Source: Marisediminicola sp040546025 (GTDB lineage Bacteria > Actinomycetota > Actinomycetes > Actinomycetales > Microbacteriaceae). From it: a DNA stretch of 64,000 nucleotides. The stretch lies in assembly GCF_040546025.1 (NCBI RefSeq), contig NZ_JBEPNA010000001.1:535499-599498 (forward strand). Reading direction: 5' to 3'. The translations under genes and the position numbers were made by a program. Of the stretch, positions 8,613 through 16,878 are shown piece by piece. Position 1 is the stretch's first letter; the number at the start of each line of letters is the position of its first letter. Under the pieces are notes generated by a model, which saw only the letters and a program-made list of their open reading frames with translations, did no database searches and was not told where the DNA came from.

Positions 8613-9505
8613 TGGCGCTCCTGGGTCCGGCCGAGATCCGCGACCTCGCCGAGCTGCTCGGCATCCAGCCCACGAAGAAGCTCGGGCAGAACTTCGTCAT
8701 CGACGCCAACACGGTCCGCCGCATCGTCAAGGCCGCCGGCGTGACGAGCGCCGACACCGTCGTCGAGATCGGCCCCGGACTCGGCTCCCTCACCCTCGGG
8801 CTGCTCGAGACCGGCGCGTCCGTCGTCGCCGTCGAGATCGACAAGCGCCTCGCCGCGCAGCTTCCGCTCACGGTCGAACAGTATTTCCCTCGGTCGCAGG
8901 CTCCCTCGGCGCTGGGGTCGCACGATCGCTGGCGCGATCGCCCCAGCTCCACCGCGCAGCTCACCGTGGTCACGCAAGACGCCATGCGCGTGACCGAGCT
9001 GCCCGGCGCCCCCGGCATCCTCGTCGCGAACCTGCCGTACAACATCTCGGTTCCCGTGCTGCTGCACTTCCTCGAGACGTTCCGCGGCATCCGGTCCGGG
9101 CTCGTCATGGTGCAGGCCGAGGTCGGCCAGCGGCTCGCCGCCGCGCCCGGGTCGAAGATCTACGGCAGCCCGAGCGTCAAGGCTGCCTGGTTCGGGCACT
9201 GGAAAACCTCCGGCTCAGTGAGCCGGCAGGTGTTCTGGCCCGTGCCGAACGTCGACTCGATCCTCGTGTCGTTCGCTCTCCGCGAGACGCCGATCGGCAC
9301 CGAGGAGGAGCGGCTCGCGACCTTCGCCCTCGTGGATGCCGCGTTCCAACAGCGCCGGAAGATGCTGCGGCAGGCGCTCGCCGAGCTGTTCGGATCCTCC
9401 GTCGCGGCATCCGCCACGATGGAACGGGCCGGTGTCGACCCCACAACGCGCGGCGAGCAGCTCACCGTCGACGACTTCCTGGCGATCGCGCGCGCCAAGG
9501 CCTGA
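8612..9505 (+). CDS. rsmA: 16S rRNA (adenine1518-N6/adenine1519-N6)-dimethyltransferase
   Basis: Dimethylates the two adjacent adenines in the 3' hairpin of 16S rRNA during small-subunit assembly. 297 aa. The family motif KKLGQNFVID and SAM-binding VVEIGPGLGSLTLGL are followed by catalytic NLPYNIS and a C-terminal helical domain with FQQRRKMLRQ. The start at 8612 shares a base with the tatD stop. Residues about 90-113 form a polar stretch (FPRSQAPSALGSHDRWRDR) encoded by a hairpin-forming segment; it lies in a surface-variable position between the SAM-acid motif and the QDA motif and does not break the frame. Confidence 0.95.
   Translation: MALLGPAEIRDLAELLGIQPTKKLGQNFVIDANTVRRIVKAAGVTSADTVVEIGPGLGSLTLGLLETGASVVAVEIDKRLAAQLPLTVEQYFPRSQAPSALGSHDRWRDRPSSTAQLTVVTQDAMRVTELPGAPGILVANLPYNISVPVLLHFLETFRGIRSGLVMVQAEVGQRLAAAPGSKIYGSPSVKAAWFGHWKTSGSVSRQVFWPVPNVDSILVSFALRETPIGTEEERLATFALVDAAFQQRRKMLRQALAELFGSSVAASATMERAGVDPTTRGEQLTVDDFLAIARAKA
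8911..8947 (+). repeat. Hairpin-forming palindromic segment inside rsmA
   Basis: GCTGGGG (8911-8917) and CGATCGC (8923-8929) pair with GCGATCG (8934-8940) and CCCCAGC (8941-8947) around a 4-nt loop, with a 5-nt bulge on the left arm. The segment is flanked by a 10-bp direct repeat CCGCGCAGCT at 8853-8862 and 8952-8961, exactly 99 bp apart, and contains GGCTCCCTCGGCG, which also occurs in the intergenic repeat at 41580-41592. Confidence 0.6.
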
Positions 9506-9536
9506 GCCGCGCGCTCGGCGAGTGCCGTGTGATCGG

Positions 9537-10532
9537 CTACGGCGCCAACCGCGGCGGCTCCAGCAGTTGCCGCGCCACGTGCGAATCCGTGATCAGCACG
9601 TTCACCCAGCCGCCCGTCACGGCCCCGCGGATCGCGTCGAGCTTGCGCATCCCGCCGGCTACACCGATTCGCCGCGGCACCCGCATCATCGTCTCGGCAT
9701 CGATTGAGATCATCCGTTCCTCGATCGCCGGGTTCATCGGCTCCCCGTCAACGTCGAAGTAGCGCAGGCAGATCTCGCCGACGGCTCCCGATTGGGAGAG
9801 CCCGTTCTCCTCCTCGCTCGTGAGCGCGTTGCCGCTGGCGCGCCACAGAGCGGATGCCGGGAACGTCCCGATGCCGACGAGAAGCGTCGTCAAGCGGGTC
9901 CACGCATCTGCCGTGACGCCGACGGCTGGCTCGGCGAGGAACGCCTGACGAATCTCATGGTTCGCGACGAGGCCGGGAGCGGGCATATAGAACGGCTTGG
10001 CCGAGGTGAGCTCGGCCAGGTGGGAGACGAGTCGGGTCGCCTGCACCTGCGCCTGCGGACTGCCCACCCCGCCGATGAGTTGGATGACCTCCTTGACGTT
10101 TTTCCTCGGGCGGGAGCGCATGGCTTCCACGGTCGCCAGAAGAGTCGTGCTCCACGAGGAGATGCCGACGAAATCGTTGATGTCGAGGGTGGTCTCGAGG
10201 TAGGTCGCGGCGGAAGAGCCGAGCCGCATTCCGAGTGATGACCCCTCGACATCCTCGACGACGACCACTTCGCGCAGCGAATATTTCTCCTCCAGCGCCT
10301 TTTCGAGACCGACGTAGATTCCGGACGGCTGCACCACGGACGTACGCACGATTCCGAGCTCGACCGCCCGCGCGAGGTAGCGCGACACGCGCGCTTGGGA
10401 GAGGTTCAGGCGAGAGGAAATCTCCGACTGCGCGAGGTGCTCCTCGTGATAGAGGACGGCGATCTTCGTGAACAACCGAAGCTGGTCGATGCTCGTCGAG
10501 AGAAGGCTCGACTGGTCGCTAGAACGCGTCAT
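9537..10532 (-). CDS. SorC-family sugar-binding transcriptional regulator
   Basis: Regulator of 331 aa. The N-terminal helix-turn-helix (KIAVLYHEEHLAQSEISSRL then LSQARVSRYLARAVELGIVR, about residues 22-62) is followed by a SorC/CggR/DeoR-type sugar-phosphate-binding domain with GISSWSTT, VIQLIGGVG and VGIGTF landmarks. It is divergent from the ABC importer operon starting at 10824, which makes it the likely local regulator; SorC proteins usually sense a phosphorylated intermediate, here perhaps the product of the PfkB kinase at 14015. Ligand unknown. Confidence 0.9.
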   Translation of the reverse strand: MTRSSDQSSLLSTSIDQLRLFTKIAVLYHEEHLAQSEISSRLNLSQARVSRYLARAVELGIVRTSVVQPSGIYVGLEKALEEKYSLREVVVVEDVEGSSLGMRLGSSAATYLETTLDINDFVGISSWSTTLLATVEAMRSRPRKNVKEVIQLIGGVGSPQAQVQATRLVSHLAELTSAKPFYMPAPGLVANHEIRQAFLAEPAVGVTADAWTRLTTLLVGIGTFPASALWRASGNALTSEEENGLSQSGAVGEICLRYFDVDGEPMNPAIEERMISIDAETMMRVPRRIGVAGGMRKLDAIRGAVTGGWVNVLITDSHVARQLLEPPRLAP

Positions 10533-10823
10533 TCAATCACTTTCGTCAGGTGGTATGAATATACATGCAGGACTGATTGAGGCCCGTATTTAGCTTGTCA
10601 GCCCTCGGCGCGCCCGGCAACCCGGCGACCGCACGACGGGATCACGTGAGCGGTTTTCATTCCCGCTTTGAATATTTTCTCAGTCGTTCTGAATCGTTAC
10701 CCACGATTGAATCGCGGCGGACTTTGGCGCGTGGAGCGTGCATAGACTCCCCAATCACCATCACTTCAGCGTTGAAGTCAGTTCCAGACTTCCTCCGCTG
10801 ACCTACCGCCCTCAGGGAGAGAA
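10533..10823. promoter_or_regulatory. Divergent control region of the SorC-linked sugar operon
   Basis: A 291-bp spacer between the regulator and the substrate-binding protein gene, clearly more AT-rich than its surroundings. TCAATCA (10533-10539) and TGATTGA (10574-10580) form an inverted repeat with a GAATATACAT core between them, and GATTGAATC recurs near 10697-10706; these are candidate operator elements. AGGGAGAGA precedes the ATG at 10824 as ribosome-binding site. The operator role is inferred from position and symmetry. Confidence 0.45.
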
Positions 10824-11936
10824 ATGAAATCACTCACCACCACGAACTCGAGACGAGCGGCGCCGTTCGGCGCAGCCGCGACCTTCGCGAGCCTCGCGAT
10901 CATCCTCGCCGGATGCTCCGGCGCAGCATCTCCTCCCGGCGATGACACCTCGAGCGGCGACGACGCCGCGGCGGTGACGTCATGCACGGTCGGTGATGCC
11001 CCCTTCAGCACCGATGACGCCGAAGACAGCATCGACTACACGGACCTCGAAGGCGAGCTTGGCGCCGTTCCGGACCCGGCCGACGGAACCACCATCGGCT
11101 CCATCATGAAGTTCCTCGGCAACCAGTACTGGTTGGCACTGTCCGAGGGACAGTCGGCCGCGGCCGAGCTCTACGGCGTCAGTGTGGATGTGCAGGCCGC
11201 CGCGAGCGAATCCGACCAGGTCGGCCAGCTCAACTCCGCCGAAACCATGCTGCAGAACGACTACGCGGCACTGCTCGTCTCACCGCAGACTGACACCAAT
11301 CTCTGCCCGGCCGTCGAGCAGGGCGAGGGAGATGATGTGCTCGTCGTGAACGTCAACGACGCCGTGCTTCCCGGAGCGAAGCAGTGGGTCGGCCCGAACC
11401 AGATCCAGAACGGGATCAGCGCCGCCGAATTCGTTCTCGCGAACGCCGACGAGGGCGCCCAGGTCGCGATCATCGAAGGACAGGCCGGTGTCTACGCCGC
11501 CGTGCAGCGCACGGCCGGCTTCACCGAGACCGCCGAGGCCGGTGGCCTCGAGGTCGTCGCCAGTGTGCCGGGTGACTGGGACATCGCGAAGGCCAGGGAC
11601 GCGGCCGCGACGATCATCCAGCAGTACCCAGACATCGCGGCGATCTACGCCAACAATGACGGAATGGCCCTCGGGGTGGCAGAGGCCGTCAACTCCGCCG
11701 GCCTCAAGGGCAAGGTCATGGTCATCGGCACCGACGGTGTAGAGGACGCCTACAACGCGATCCGCGCTGGCGATCTCACGGCGACCATCGACTCCTTCCC
11801 CTACCTCACGGGCCAGGTCTCGGTGAACGTCGCACTGCGCGTGCTGGGCGGTCAGGATGTGCCGCGGGCGGTGTACACGCCGCAGGCACTCATCACCGAG
11901 GAGAACGTGGACGACGCGCCCCCCACCCTCGACTAG
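10824..11936 (+). CDS. Sugar ABC transporter substrate-binding lipoprotein (RbsB-like)
   Basis: Extracytoplasmic receptor of 370 aa. A signal with lipobox LAGCSG (Cys about residue 30) is followed by an acidic linker and a type I periplasmic-binding fold (IGSIMKFLGNQYWLALSEGQ; later AIYANNDGMALGVAEAV and VIGTDGVEDAYNAI), which matches the ribose/galactose-binding group. It is first in an operon with permease, isomerase, kinase and ATPase genes. The sugar is not identifiable from sequence. A strong hairpin follows the stop codon and may help this component accumulate in excess over the membrane parts. Confidence 0.92.
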   Translation: MKSLTTTNSRRAAPFGAAATFASLAIILAGCSGAASPPGDDTSSGDDAAAVTSCTVGDAPFSTDDAEDSIDYTDLEGELGAVPDPADGTTIGSIMKFLGNQYWLALSEGQSAAAELYGVSVDVQAAASESDQVGQLNSAETMLQNDYAALLVSPQTDTNLCPAVEQGEGDDVLVVNVNDAVLPGAKQWVGPNQIQNGISAAEFVLANADEGAQVAIIEGQAGVYAAVQRTAGFTETAEAGGLEVVASVPGDWDIAKARDAAATIIQQYPDIAAIYANNDGMALGVAEAVNSAGLKGKVMVIGTDGVEDAYNAIRAGDLTATIDSFPYLTGQVSVNVALRVLGGQDVPRAVYTPQALITEENVDDAPPTLD

Positions 11937-11944
11937 CGCGCAGG

Positions 11945-11980
11945 CCGGTCGGGTGCCCCGAGACACGGGCACCCGACCGG
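11945..11980 (+). terminator. Strong intercistronic hairpin (attenuator-like)
   Basis: Perfect 14-bp stem CCGGTCGGGTGCCC (11945-11958) with its complement at 11967-11980 and an 8-nt loop, starting 9 bp after the binding-protein stop. No U-tract follows, and the permease gene continues on the same strand. It is therefore more likely a partial terminator or 3' mRNA-stabilising structure than a full stop. Confidence 0.7.
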
Positions 11981-12026
11981 GCATCGCGCCGACCCTCCAA
12001 TCGACCCACTAGAGAAAGGTTTGGAC

Positions 12027-13052
12027 GTGACTCTTTCCCGTCGGAAACCTCCCACCACCGAACCGCCAAGTAGTCGTGCACCCCGATATGCGGGAGCAGC
12101 CGGCCTGCGATCCATGCTCGATTTCTCCAACAACCGCGTTCTGGGAGTTCTCATCGCCCTCGCGGTGACCTTCACATTCTTCAGCATCATGGTGCCCTCA
12201 TTCCTGACCGTCAACAACCTGCTCGAGATGGGGGTGCAATCGTCGATCATCGCCGTGATCGCCCTCGGCATGACCCTGGTCATCGTGACCGGGGGCATCG
12301 ACCTCTCGGTCGGGTCGATTGTCGGCCTGGTCAGCGTCGTCTGCGCGACCAACCTTGCTGCCTGGGGAACGCTCCCGACCATCCTCGTCGGCCTCGCGCT
12401 CGGCGCCGTGCTCGGGTTCATCAACGGCGCGTTCTCCGCCTTGTTCGCACTCGAGTCCTTCGTCGTCACGCTCGCCACCCTGAACGTGTACCGAGGGCTC
12501 GCCTTCCTCTACACGGGAGGCAGGCCCGTCTTCGGGCTCGACCAGGGCTTTCGTGACCTGCTCAGCGGCAGGCTCGGGCCCATCCCGAATCCGATCATCC
12601 TTGTCGCAGCCGTCACGCTGATCTGCTATCTGATACTCAACCGGTCCCGTCTCGGCGTGCACCTCAAGGCTGTGGGCACCAACTCGGATGCAGCCAGGAA
12701 GAGCGGCGTCGCGGTCAACCGCACCAAGGTGATGGCCTTCGTCCTCGCCGGAACCCTCTCGGGACTCGCCGCGCTCCTGCTGATGAGTCGGATCGGCGCC
12801 GCTGAACCCATTTCCGGCACCGGCTACGAACTGCTCGTCATCGCCGCCGTCGTCGTCGGCGGAACCAGCCTGATGGGCGGGCGCGCATCGATCGTCGGCA
12901 CCGTTCTCGGCGCACTACTGCTTGGTTCCATCCGGACCGGCCTCACCCTCCTCAACGTCAATCCATTCCTCCAGCTGGTGGTCACCGGTGTGATCATCCT
13001 TCTTGCCGTGCTGGTGGACCGAGCAGCATCCCGATCGAAAGCGAAGCGATAA
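12027..13052 (+). CDS. Sugar ABC transporter permease (RbsC-like)
   Basis: Integral membrane channel of about 341 aa with roughly eight to ten hydrophobic segments, from FNNRVLGVLIALAVTFTF-type sequence at the N terminus to LLVIAAVVVGGTSLMGGRAS near the C terminus. The ALGMTLVIVTGGIDLSVGS motif is typical of ribose/xylose-type permeases. GTG at 12027 lies 7 nt after AAAGG; a TTG at 12021 is possible. Its TAA stop overlaps the next gene's ATG by one base. Partner proteins are the binding protein at 10824 and the ATPase at 14976. Confidence 0.9.
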   Translation: MTLSRRKPPTTEPPSSRAPRYAGAAGLRSMLDFSNNRVLGVLIALAVTFTFFSIMVPSFLTVNNLLEMGVQSSIIAVIALGMTLVIVTGGIDLSVGSIVGLVSVVCATNLAAWGTLPTILVGLALGAVLGFINGAFSALFALESFVVTLATLNVYRGLAFLYTGGRPVFGLDQGFRDLLSGRLGPIPNPIILVAAVTLICYLILNRSRLGVHLKAVGTNSDAARKSGVAVNRTKVMAFVLAGTLSGLAALLLMSRIGAAEPISGTGYELLVIAAVVVGGTSLMGGRASIVGTVLGALLLGSIRTGLTLLNVNPFLQLVVTGVIILLAVLVDRAASRSKAKR

Positions 13053-14014
13053 TGTCCGACATCAAATACTCCACCCGGCTCAACTCGTTTGGTCTCGGCA
13101 AGGGACGCAAGTACCCCACCGGGGAGGAATCGACGCTCGACCTCATTGCGCTCGCTGGCCAGGTGACCGGGCTCACCTCCCTCGAACTGAACTATCCGGA
13201 GCATTTCGGCACCGACTCGGTGGCCGACATCTCCGCGGCGCTCGACAACGTCGGACTCGACGTGCAGGGAGTGCAGCTGCGCTGGCCGGCCCCGATGTTC
13301 GCCGACGGAGCGTTCAGCAACCCCGACCCCGAGATCCGCCGTGCGGCCGTCACCATGGTGAAAGAGGCGATCGGGATCTGCCGCGAGCTCGGCGCCGACC
13401 ACGTGCTGCTCTGGCCGGCGCACGACGGGTACGAGTACCCGCTGCAGATGGACTACATGAAGTCCTGGGACTGGATGGTCGAATGTCTTCGCGAGGTCGC
13501 CGACGTCGACCCCGGCATCCGCGTCTCGATCGAATACAAGCCGGCTGAACCGCGCGGGCGCACCCTGCTCAACACCACCGGAGCCGTCATCAAGCTGATC
13601 CGCGACTGCGACCGGCCGAACTTGGGGGTCACGCTTGACTTCGGGCACCTGCTGATGGCGAGAGAGAACCCGGCACAGTCGGCCGCGATGTGCCTGCGCG
13701 AGCAGAAACTCTTCGGGCTCCAGCTCAACGACTCGCACGGAGTCGCCGACGACGGGCTCCTGGTCGGGTCGATACACTTCTCCGAAACCCTCGAGCTCGC
13801 CTACTACCTCGTGCGGGAGGGCTACGCCGGCACGTACTATTTCGACACCGATCCGGTGCGCGAGAATCCGGTGCGCGAGTGCGAGTTGAACATCGAGCGG
13901 ATGGGGCGAATCATCGAGGTGGCGACGGACATGGTGCGCGACGATCCCGCGCTGCCAACCGGCGACGCCCTGCACTCGGCATCGGTGCTGTGGACGAAGA
14001 TGCTGGGCGCGTAG
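13052..14014 (+). CDS. Sugar phosphate isomerase/epimerase-like TIM-barrel protein
   Basis: Cytoplasmic protein of 320 aa with the xylose-isomerase-like TIM-barrel pattern. Likely metal ligands are the Glu in VSIEYKP, Asp/His in TLDFGHLLMA, and the later LNDSHG and FDTDP segments, in the order seen for sugar isomerases and 3-epimerases. It resembles rhamnose-isomerase-like proteins rather than classical xylose isomerase, but the exact reaction cannot be assigned. It sits between the permease and the sugar kinase, so it probably isomerises the imported sugar before phosphorylation. Confidence 0.8.
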   Translation: MSDIKYSTRLNSFGLGKGRKYPTGEESTLDLIALAGQVTGLTSLELNYPEHFGTDSVADISAALDNVGLDVQGVQLRWPAPMFADGAFSNPDPEIRRAAVTMVKEAIGICRELGADHVLLWPAHDGYEYPLQMDYMKSWDWMVECLREVADVDPGIRVSIEYKPAEPRGRTLLNTTGAVIKLIRDCDRPNLGVTLDFGHLLMARENPAQSAAMCLREQKLFGLQLNDSHGVADDGLLVGSIHFSETLELAYYLVREGYAGTYYFDTDPVRENPVRECELNIERMGRIIEVATDMVRDDPALPTGDALHSASVLWTKMLGA

Positions 14015-14983
14015 ATGAGTGCCGGAGCCATCTGCGTGGTCGGCTCGCTCAACGCTGACCTGATCGCCTACGTCGATTCGACCAGTGGCGGAGCCAGCTA
14101 TGCCATCGGAGCGAACTTCGAGATGTGCGCTGGTGGGAAGAGTCTCAATGCCGCATTGAGCGTCGCCTCACTTGACCCGTCGGTGACGCTCGTCGGCCGC
14201 GTCGGCAGCGACGACCTCGGCAGGTTCCTCACCAGCACCCTCGAAGCGCGCGGCGTGTCCACGGCCGCAATCACCCGTGACCCCGCGGCACATACCGGAG
14301 TGGGGCACGTGCGGGTCAACCCGCAGGGGGACTACGACACAGTGGTCATCGCGGGAGCTAACGACCACCTCTCGGCATCCGATATCGACTCCTATCTCGA
14401 GGCCGCCCGCACGCCCGCGTTCGTGATCATGAACCTTGAGGTGCCGCTCGACACCGTCAGGCACGCTGTCGAGCGGTTCCGCGAGCGGGGCAGCACCATC
14501 GTGCTCAACCTCTCACCGGTGCACGAGCGTGCCAGAGAGTTCCTTCCTTTGGCCGACACCGTCGTCCTCAACGCCGACGAGGCGCGGCACATCCTCGAGA
14601 TGCCGGAGGAGGGCGACCCCGTCACCCTCCTCCACGCACTTCAGGCAGTGGGAGGCGGCACGGTCGTACTGACTCTCGGTGCCGCCGGTGCGGCGGCGAT
14701 CGGACAGGATGGCGTCGTCCTGCGCGTTGCCGGACAGAGCACGCAGGTCGTCAACTCCGTCGGCGCCGGCGACAGCTTCCTTGCCGCCCTGGTACTCGGC
14801 CTCGCGGCCGGCCTCGCCCTCGAGCGATGCCTGGATGTGGCGAACGCCGCGGGCGCGCTCGTCTGCGGCCGCTCTCAATCGTTCCTCACCCCGGAAGACA
14901 TTCCGATAATCGAGCACGCCGTCGGCGTGCCCCTCTCCGGCGAAATCTCACCACACACCACAGCGGAGGCCACCCATGGCTGA
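14015..14983 (+). CDS. Ribokinase-like PfkB sugar kinase
   Basis: Cytoplasmic ATP-dependent carbohydrate kinase of 322 aa. N-terminal VVGSLNADLIAYV and the glycine pair in CAGGKSLNAALS bind sugar; the C-terminal NSVGAGDSFLAALVLG holds the catalytic Asp. The ribokinase-type N terminus (GSLNADL) suggests a pentose or related keto-sugar. It starts directly after the isomerase stop and overlaps the ATPase gene by 8 bp. Its product is a plausible inducer for the SorC regulator. Confidence 0.88.
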   Translation: MSAGAICVVGSLNADLIAYVDSTSGGASYAIGANFEMCAGGKSLNAALSVASLDPSVTLVGRVGSDDLGRFLTSTLEARGVSTAAITRDPAAHTGVGHVRVNPQGDYDTVVIAGANDHLSASDIDSYLEAARTPAFVIMNLEVPLDTVRHAVERFRERGSTIVLNLSPVHERAREFLPLADTVVLNADEARHILEMPEEGDPVTLLHALQAVGGGTVVLTLGAAGAAAIGQDGVVLRVAGQSTQVVNSVGAGDSFLAALVLGLAAGLALERCLDVANAAGALVCGRSQSFLTPEDIPIIEHAVGVPLSGEISPHTTAEATHG

Positions 14984-15725
14984 GAACATGATCGAACTGA
15001 GAAACGTCGAGAAGCATTTCGGGGGTGTTCAGGCACTGCGCGGGGTCACCATGAACGTGCCCGCGGGCAAGGTCACGGCGATCATCGGCGACAACGGTGC
15101 AGGCAAGAGCACGTTGATCAAGTGTCTTTCCGGCATCCACGAGCCGACCTCGGGCGAGCTGCTCGTCGACGGCGCACCGGTCAAGATCGCCTCGCCCCGC
15201 GACTCCCGTGCCCTCGGCATCGAGACCGTCTACCAGGACCTCGCCGTCATCGACACGCTCACCGTCGTCGAGAATCTCTACCTATCGCGCGAGCTGCGGA
15301 TCGGCGTCTGGCCGTTCCAGCTGCTCAACCGAAAGAAGATGAAGCGCGGCTCCGCCGAGATGCTCAAGCGGATCGGCAACACGACGCTGTCCCTCACGCA
15401 GGAGATCGGCGGGATGTCGGGCGGGCAGCGGCAGGCCGTCGCGATCTGCCGGGCGGTCGCCTGGGGGGCGAAAGTCGTTATCTTCGATGAACCCACCGCT
15501 GCCCTCGGAGTGAAGGAGAGCGCCGAGGTGCACACCCTCATCGCGTCGCTCCGCGACCAGGGCATCACGGTCATCCTCATCAGCCACAACTTCGAGGAGG
15601 TCATGGGCCTCGCAGACCTCATCTGGGTGATGCGGCAGGGCCGGGCGCTGACCTCGCGAACGGCGAGCGAGACCAGCGGCCAGGAACTGGTCGCCCTGCT
15701 GACCGGCGCGGAGGCGGCCCAGTGA
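14976..15725 (+). CDS. Sugar ABC transporter ATP-binding protein (single domain)
   Basis: Membrane-associated ATPase of 249 aa energising the RbsC-like permease. Walker A GDNGAGKST, signature MSGGQRQ, Walker B VVIFDEPTAALG and the switch His in LISHNFEEV are all present. Unlike RbsA it has only one nucleotide-binding domain, as in FrcA-type systems, so it must dimerise. It overlaps the kinase gene by 8 bp. Confidence 0.92.
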   Translation: MAENMIELRNVEKHFGGVQALRGVTMNVPAGKVTAIIGDNGAGKSTLIKCLSGIHEPTSGELLVDGAPVKIASPRDSRALGIETVYQDLAVIDTLTVVENLYLSRELRIGVWPFQLLNRKKMKRGSAEMLKRIGNTTLSLTQEIGGMSGGQRQAVAICRAVAWGAKVVIFDEPTAALGVKESAEVHTLIASLRDQGITVILISHNFEEVMGLADLIWVMRQGRALTSRTASETSGQELVALLTGAEAAQ

Positions 15726-15757
15726 GTGCCACTCTGGCACGGCGGGGATAGCGCACG

Positions 15758-16774
15758 ATGGCAAAACCGCTTGTGCTGCTCAGCCCCGCACCTCAGCGCC
15801 GGGACCGCATCTTCACGCCTGCCGCGCTGGCGCGGCTCCGTTCGCATTTCGACGTCGTCGACTACGAGGAGCGCCCGGATATGCTCGACTTCGCCCGACG
15901 GCTCCCTGCGGCCTTCGCCGTGGTAGGGCAGCCGGACCTCGACACCGCCGCGATAGACCGAGCGGACAACCTCCGGGCCATCATCAACGTGGAAGGCAAC
16001 TTCCTCCCGAACGTCGACTACCAGGCCGCGTTTCGCCGAGGCGTCCGCGTTCTCGGCTGCGGCCCCGCCTACGCGCAGGCCGTCGCCGAGTTTGCCTTGG
16101 GACTCGCACTCGACCTCGCCCGCGGCATCTCACGTGAGGATCGCGCCGCCAGATCGGGAGAGGAGGGTTACCTCTCGGCGAGCACCGCCGATTCGATCCT
16201 GCTGCGCCACGCCGATGTCGGGCTCATCGGCTTCGGCAACCTCGGGCGGAGCCTTCACCGACTGCTCGAACCGTTCGCGCCGACAGTGCGCGTCGTCGAT
16301 CCGTGGCTGCCGGTCGCGATCCTCGACGAGTACGGGGTGAAGGCAGCCTCGCTCGAGGACACCCTCAGGGCGAGCACGTTTGTGTTCATGCTGGCCACGG
16401 CGACTGCCGAGAGCGCGCACCTGCTCGGGGCCGCGGAGCTCGACCTGCTGCGTCCCGGTGCCCGGTTGGTGCTGGTGAGCCGCGCGGCCGTCGTGGATTA
16501 CGACGCGCTCTACGACCGTCTCGCCGCAGGCCGCTTCCTCGCTGCCATCGATGTGTGGCCGACCGAGCCGATTCCGCTTGACAGCCCGTTCCGTGCTCTC
16601 GGTAACGTGATCATTTCCGGGCACCGAGCGGGGGGAATACCGGAGGCCTTCCAGTCAATAGGGGACATGGTCTGCGACGACCTCGAGCTGATGAAAAAGG
16701 GCTTGCCGCCCGTGCGGCTGCAGGCCGCCGAACCCGAACTGGTGGGGCGCTACCGCAATCGGCCGGTCGCCTAG
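15758..16774 (+). CDS. D-isomer-specific 2-hydroxyacid dehydrogenase
   Basis: NAD(P)-dependent dehydrogenase of 338 aa. The Rossmann motif VGLIGFGNLG (about residue 151) and the catalytic Arg (VSRAAVVDYD), Glu (DVWPTEPIP) and His (SGHRAGG) are all recognisable in the usual order. It is the last gene of the sugar operon, 32 bp after the ATPase. It may oxidise or reduce a hydroxy acid formed from the imported compound; the substrate is unknown. Confidence 0.87.
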   Translation: MAKPLVLLSPAPQRRDRIFTPAALARLRSHFDVVDYEERPDMLDFARRLPAAFAVVGQPDLDTAAIDRADNLRAIINVEGNFLPNVDYQAAFRRGVRVLGCGPAYAQAVAEFALGLALDLARGISREDRAARSGEEGYLSASTADSILLRHADVGLIGFGNLGRSLHRLLEPFAPTVRVVDPWLPVAILDEYGVKAASLEDTLRASTFVFMLATATAESAHLLGAAELDLLRPGARLVLVSRAAVVDYDALYDRLAAGRFLAAIDVWPTEPIPLDSPFRALGNVIISGHRAGGIPEAFQSIGDMVCDDLELMKKGLPPVRLQAAEPELVGRYRNRPVA

Positions 16775-16878
16775 CTGCTGGATGCGGCCGCGGAGCGACC
16801 ACTACCGGGTACTCGGCGGTGCTCGGGCGCGGCGGCCGATTGGGCGGCCCGGTGGGCGGCCGTGACAGACTAGGTGGA

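Noticed and set aside
10577..10801. Small ORF in the spacer before the sugar-binding protein gene
   Set aside because: No ribosome-binding site, no GC3 pattern, and it covers the AT-rich divergent control region.
9537..16774. Integrative element in the sugar island
   Set aside because: No integrase, transposase, tRNA end or flanking direct repeat is visible at its borders, so only an insertion relative to known gene order can be claimed.
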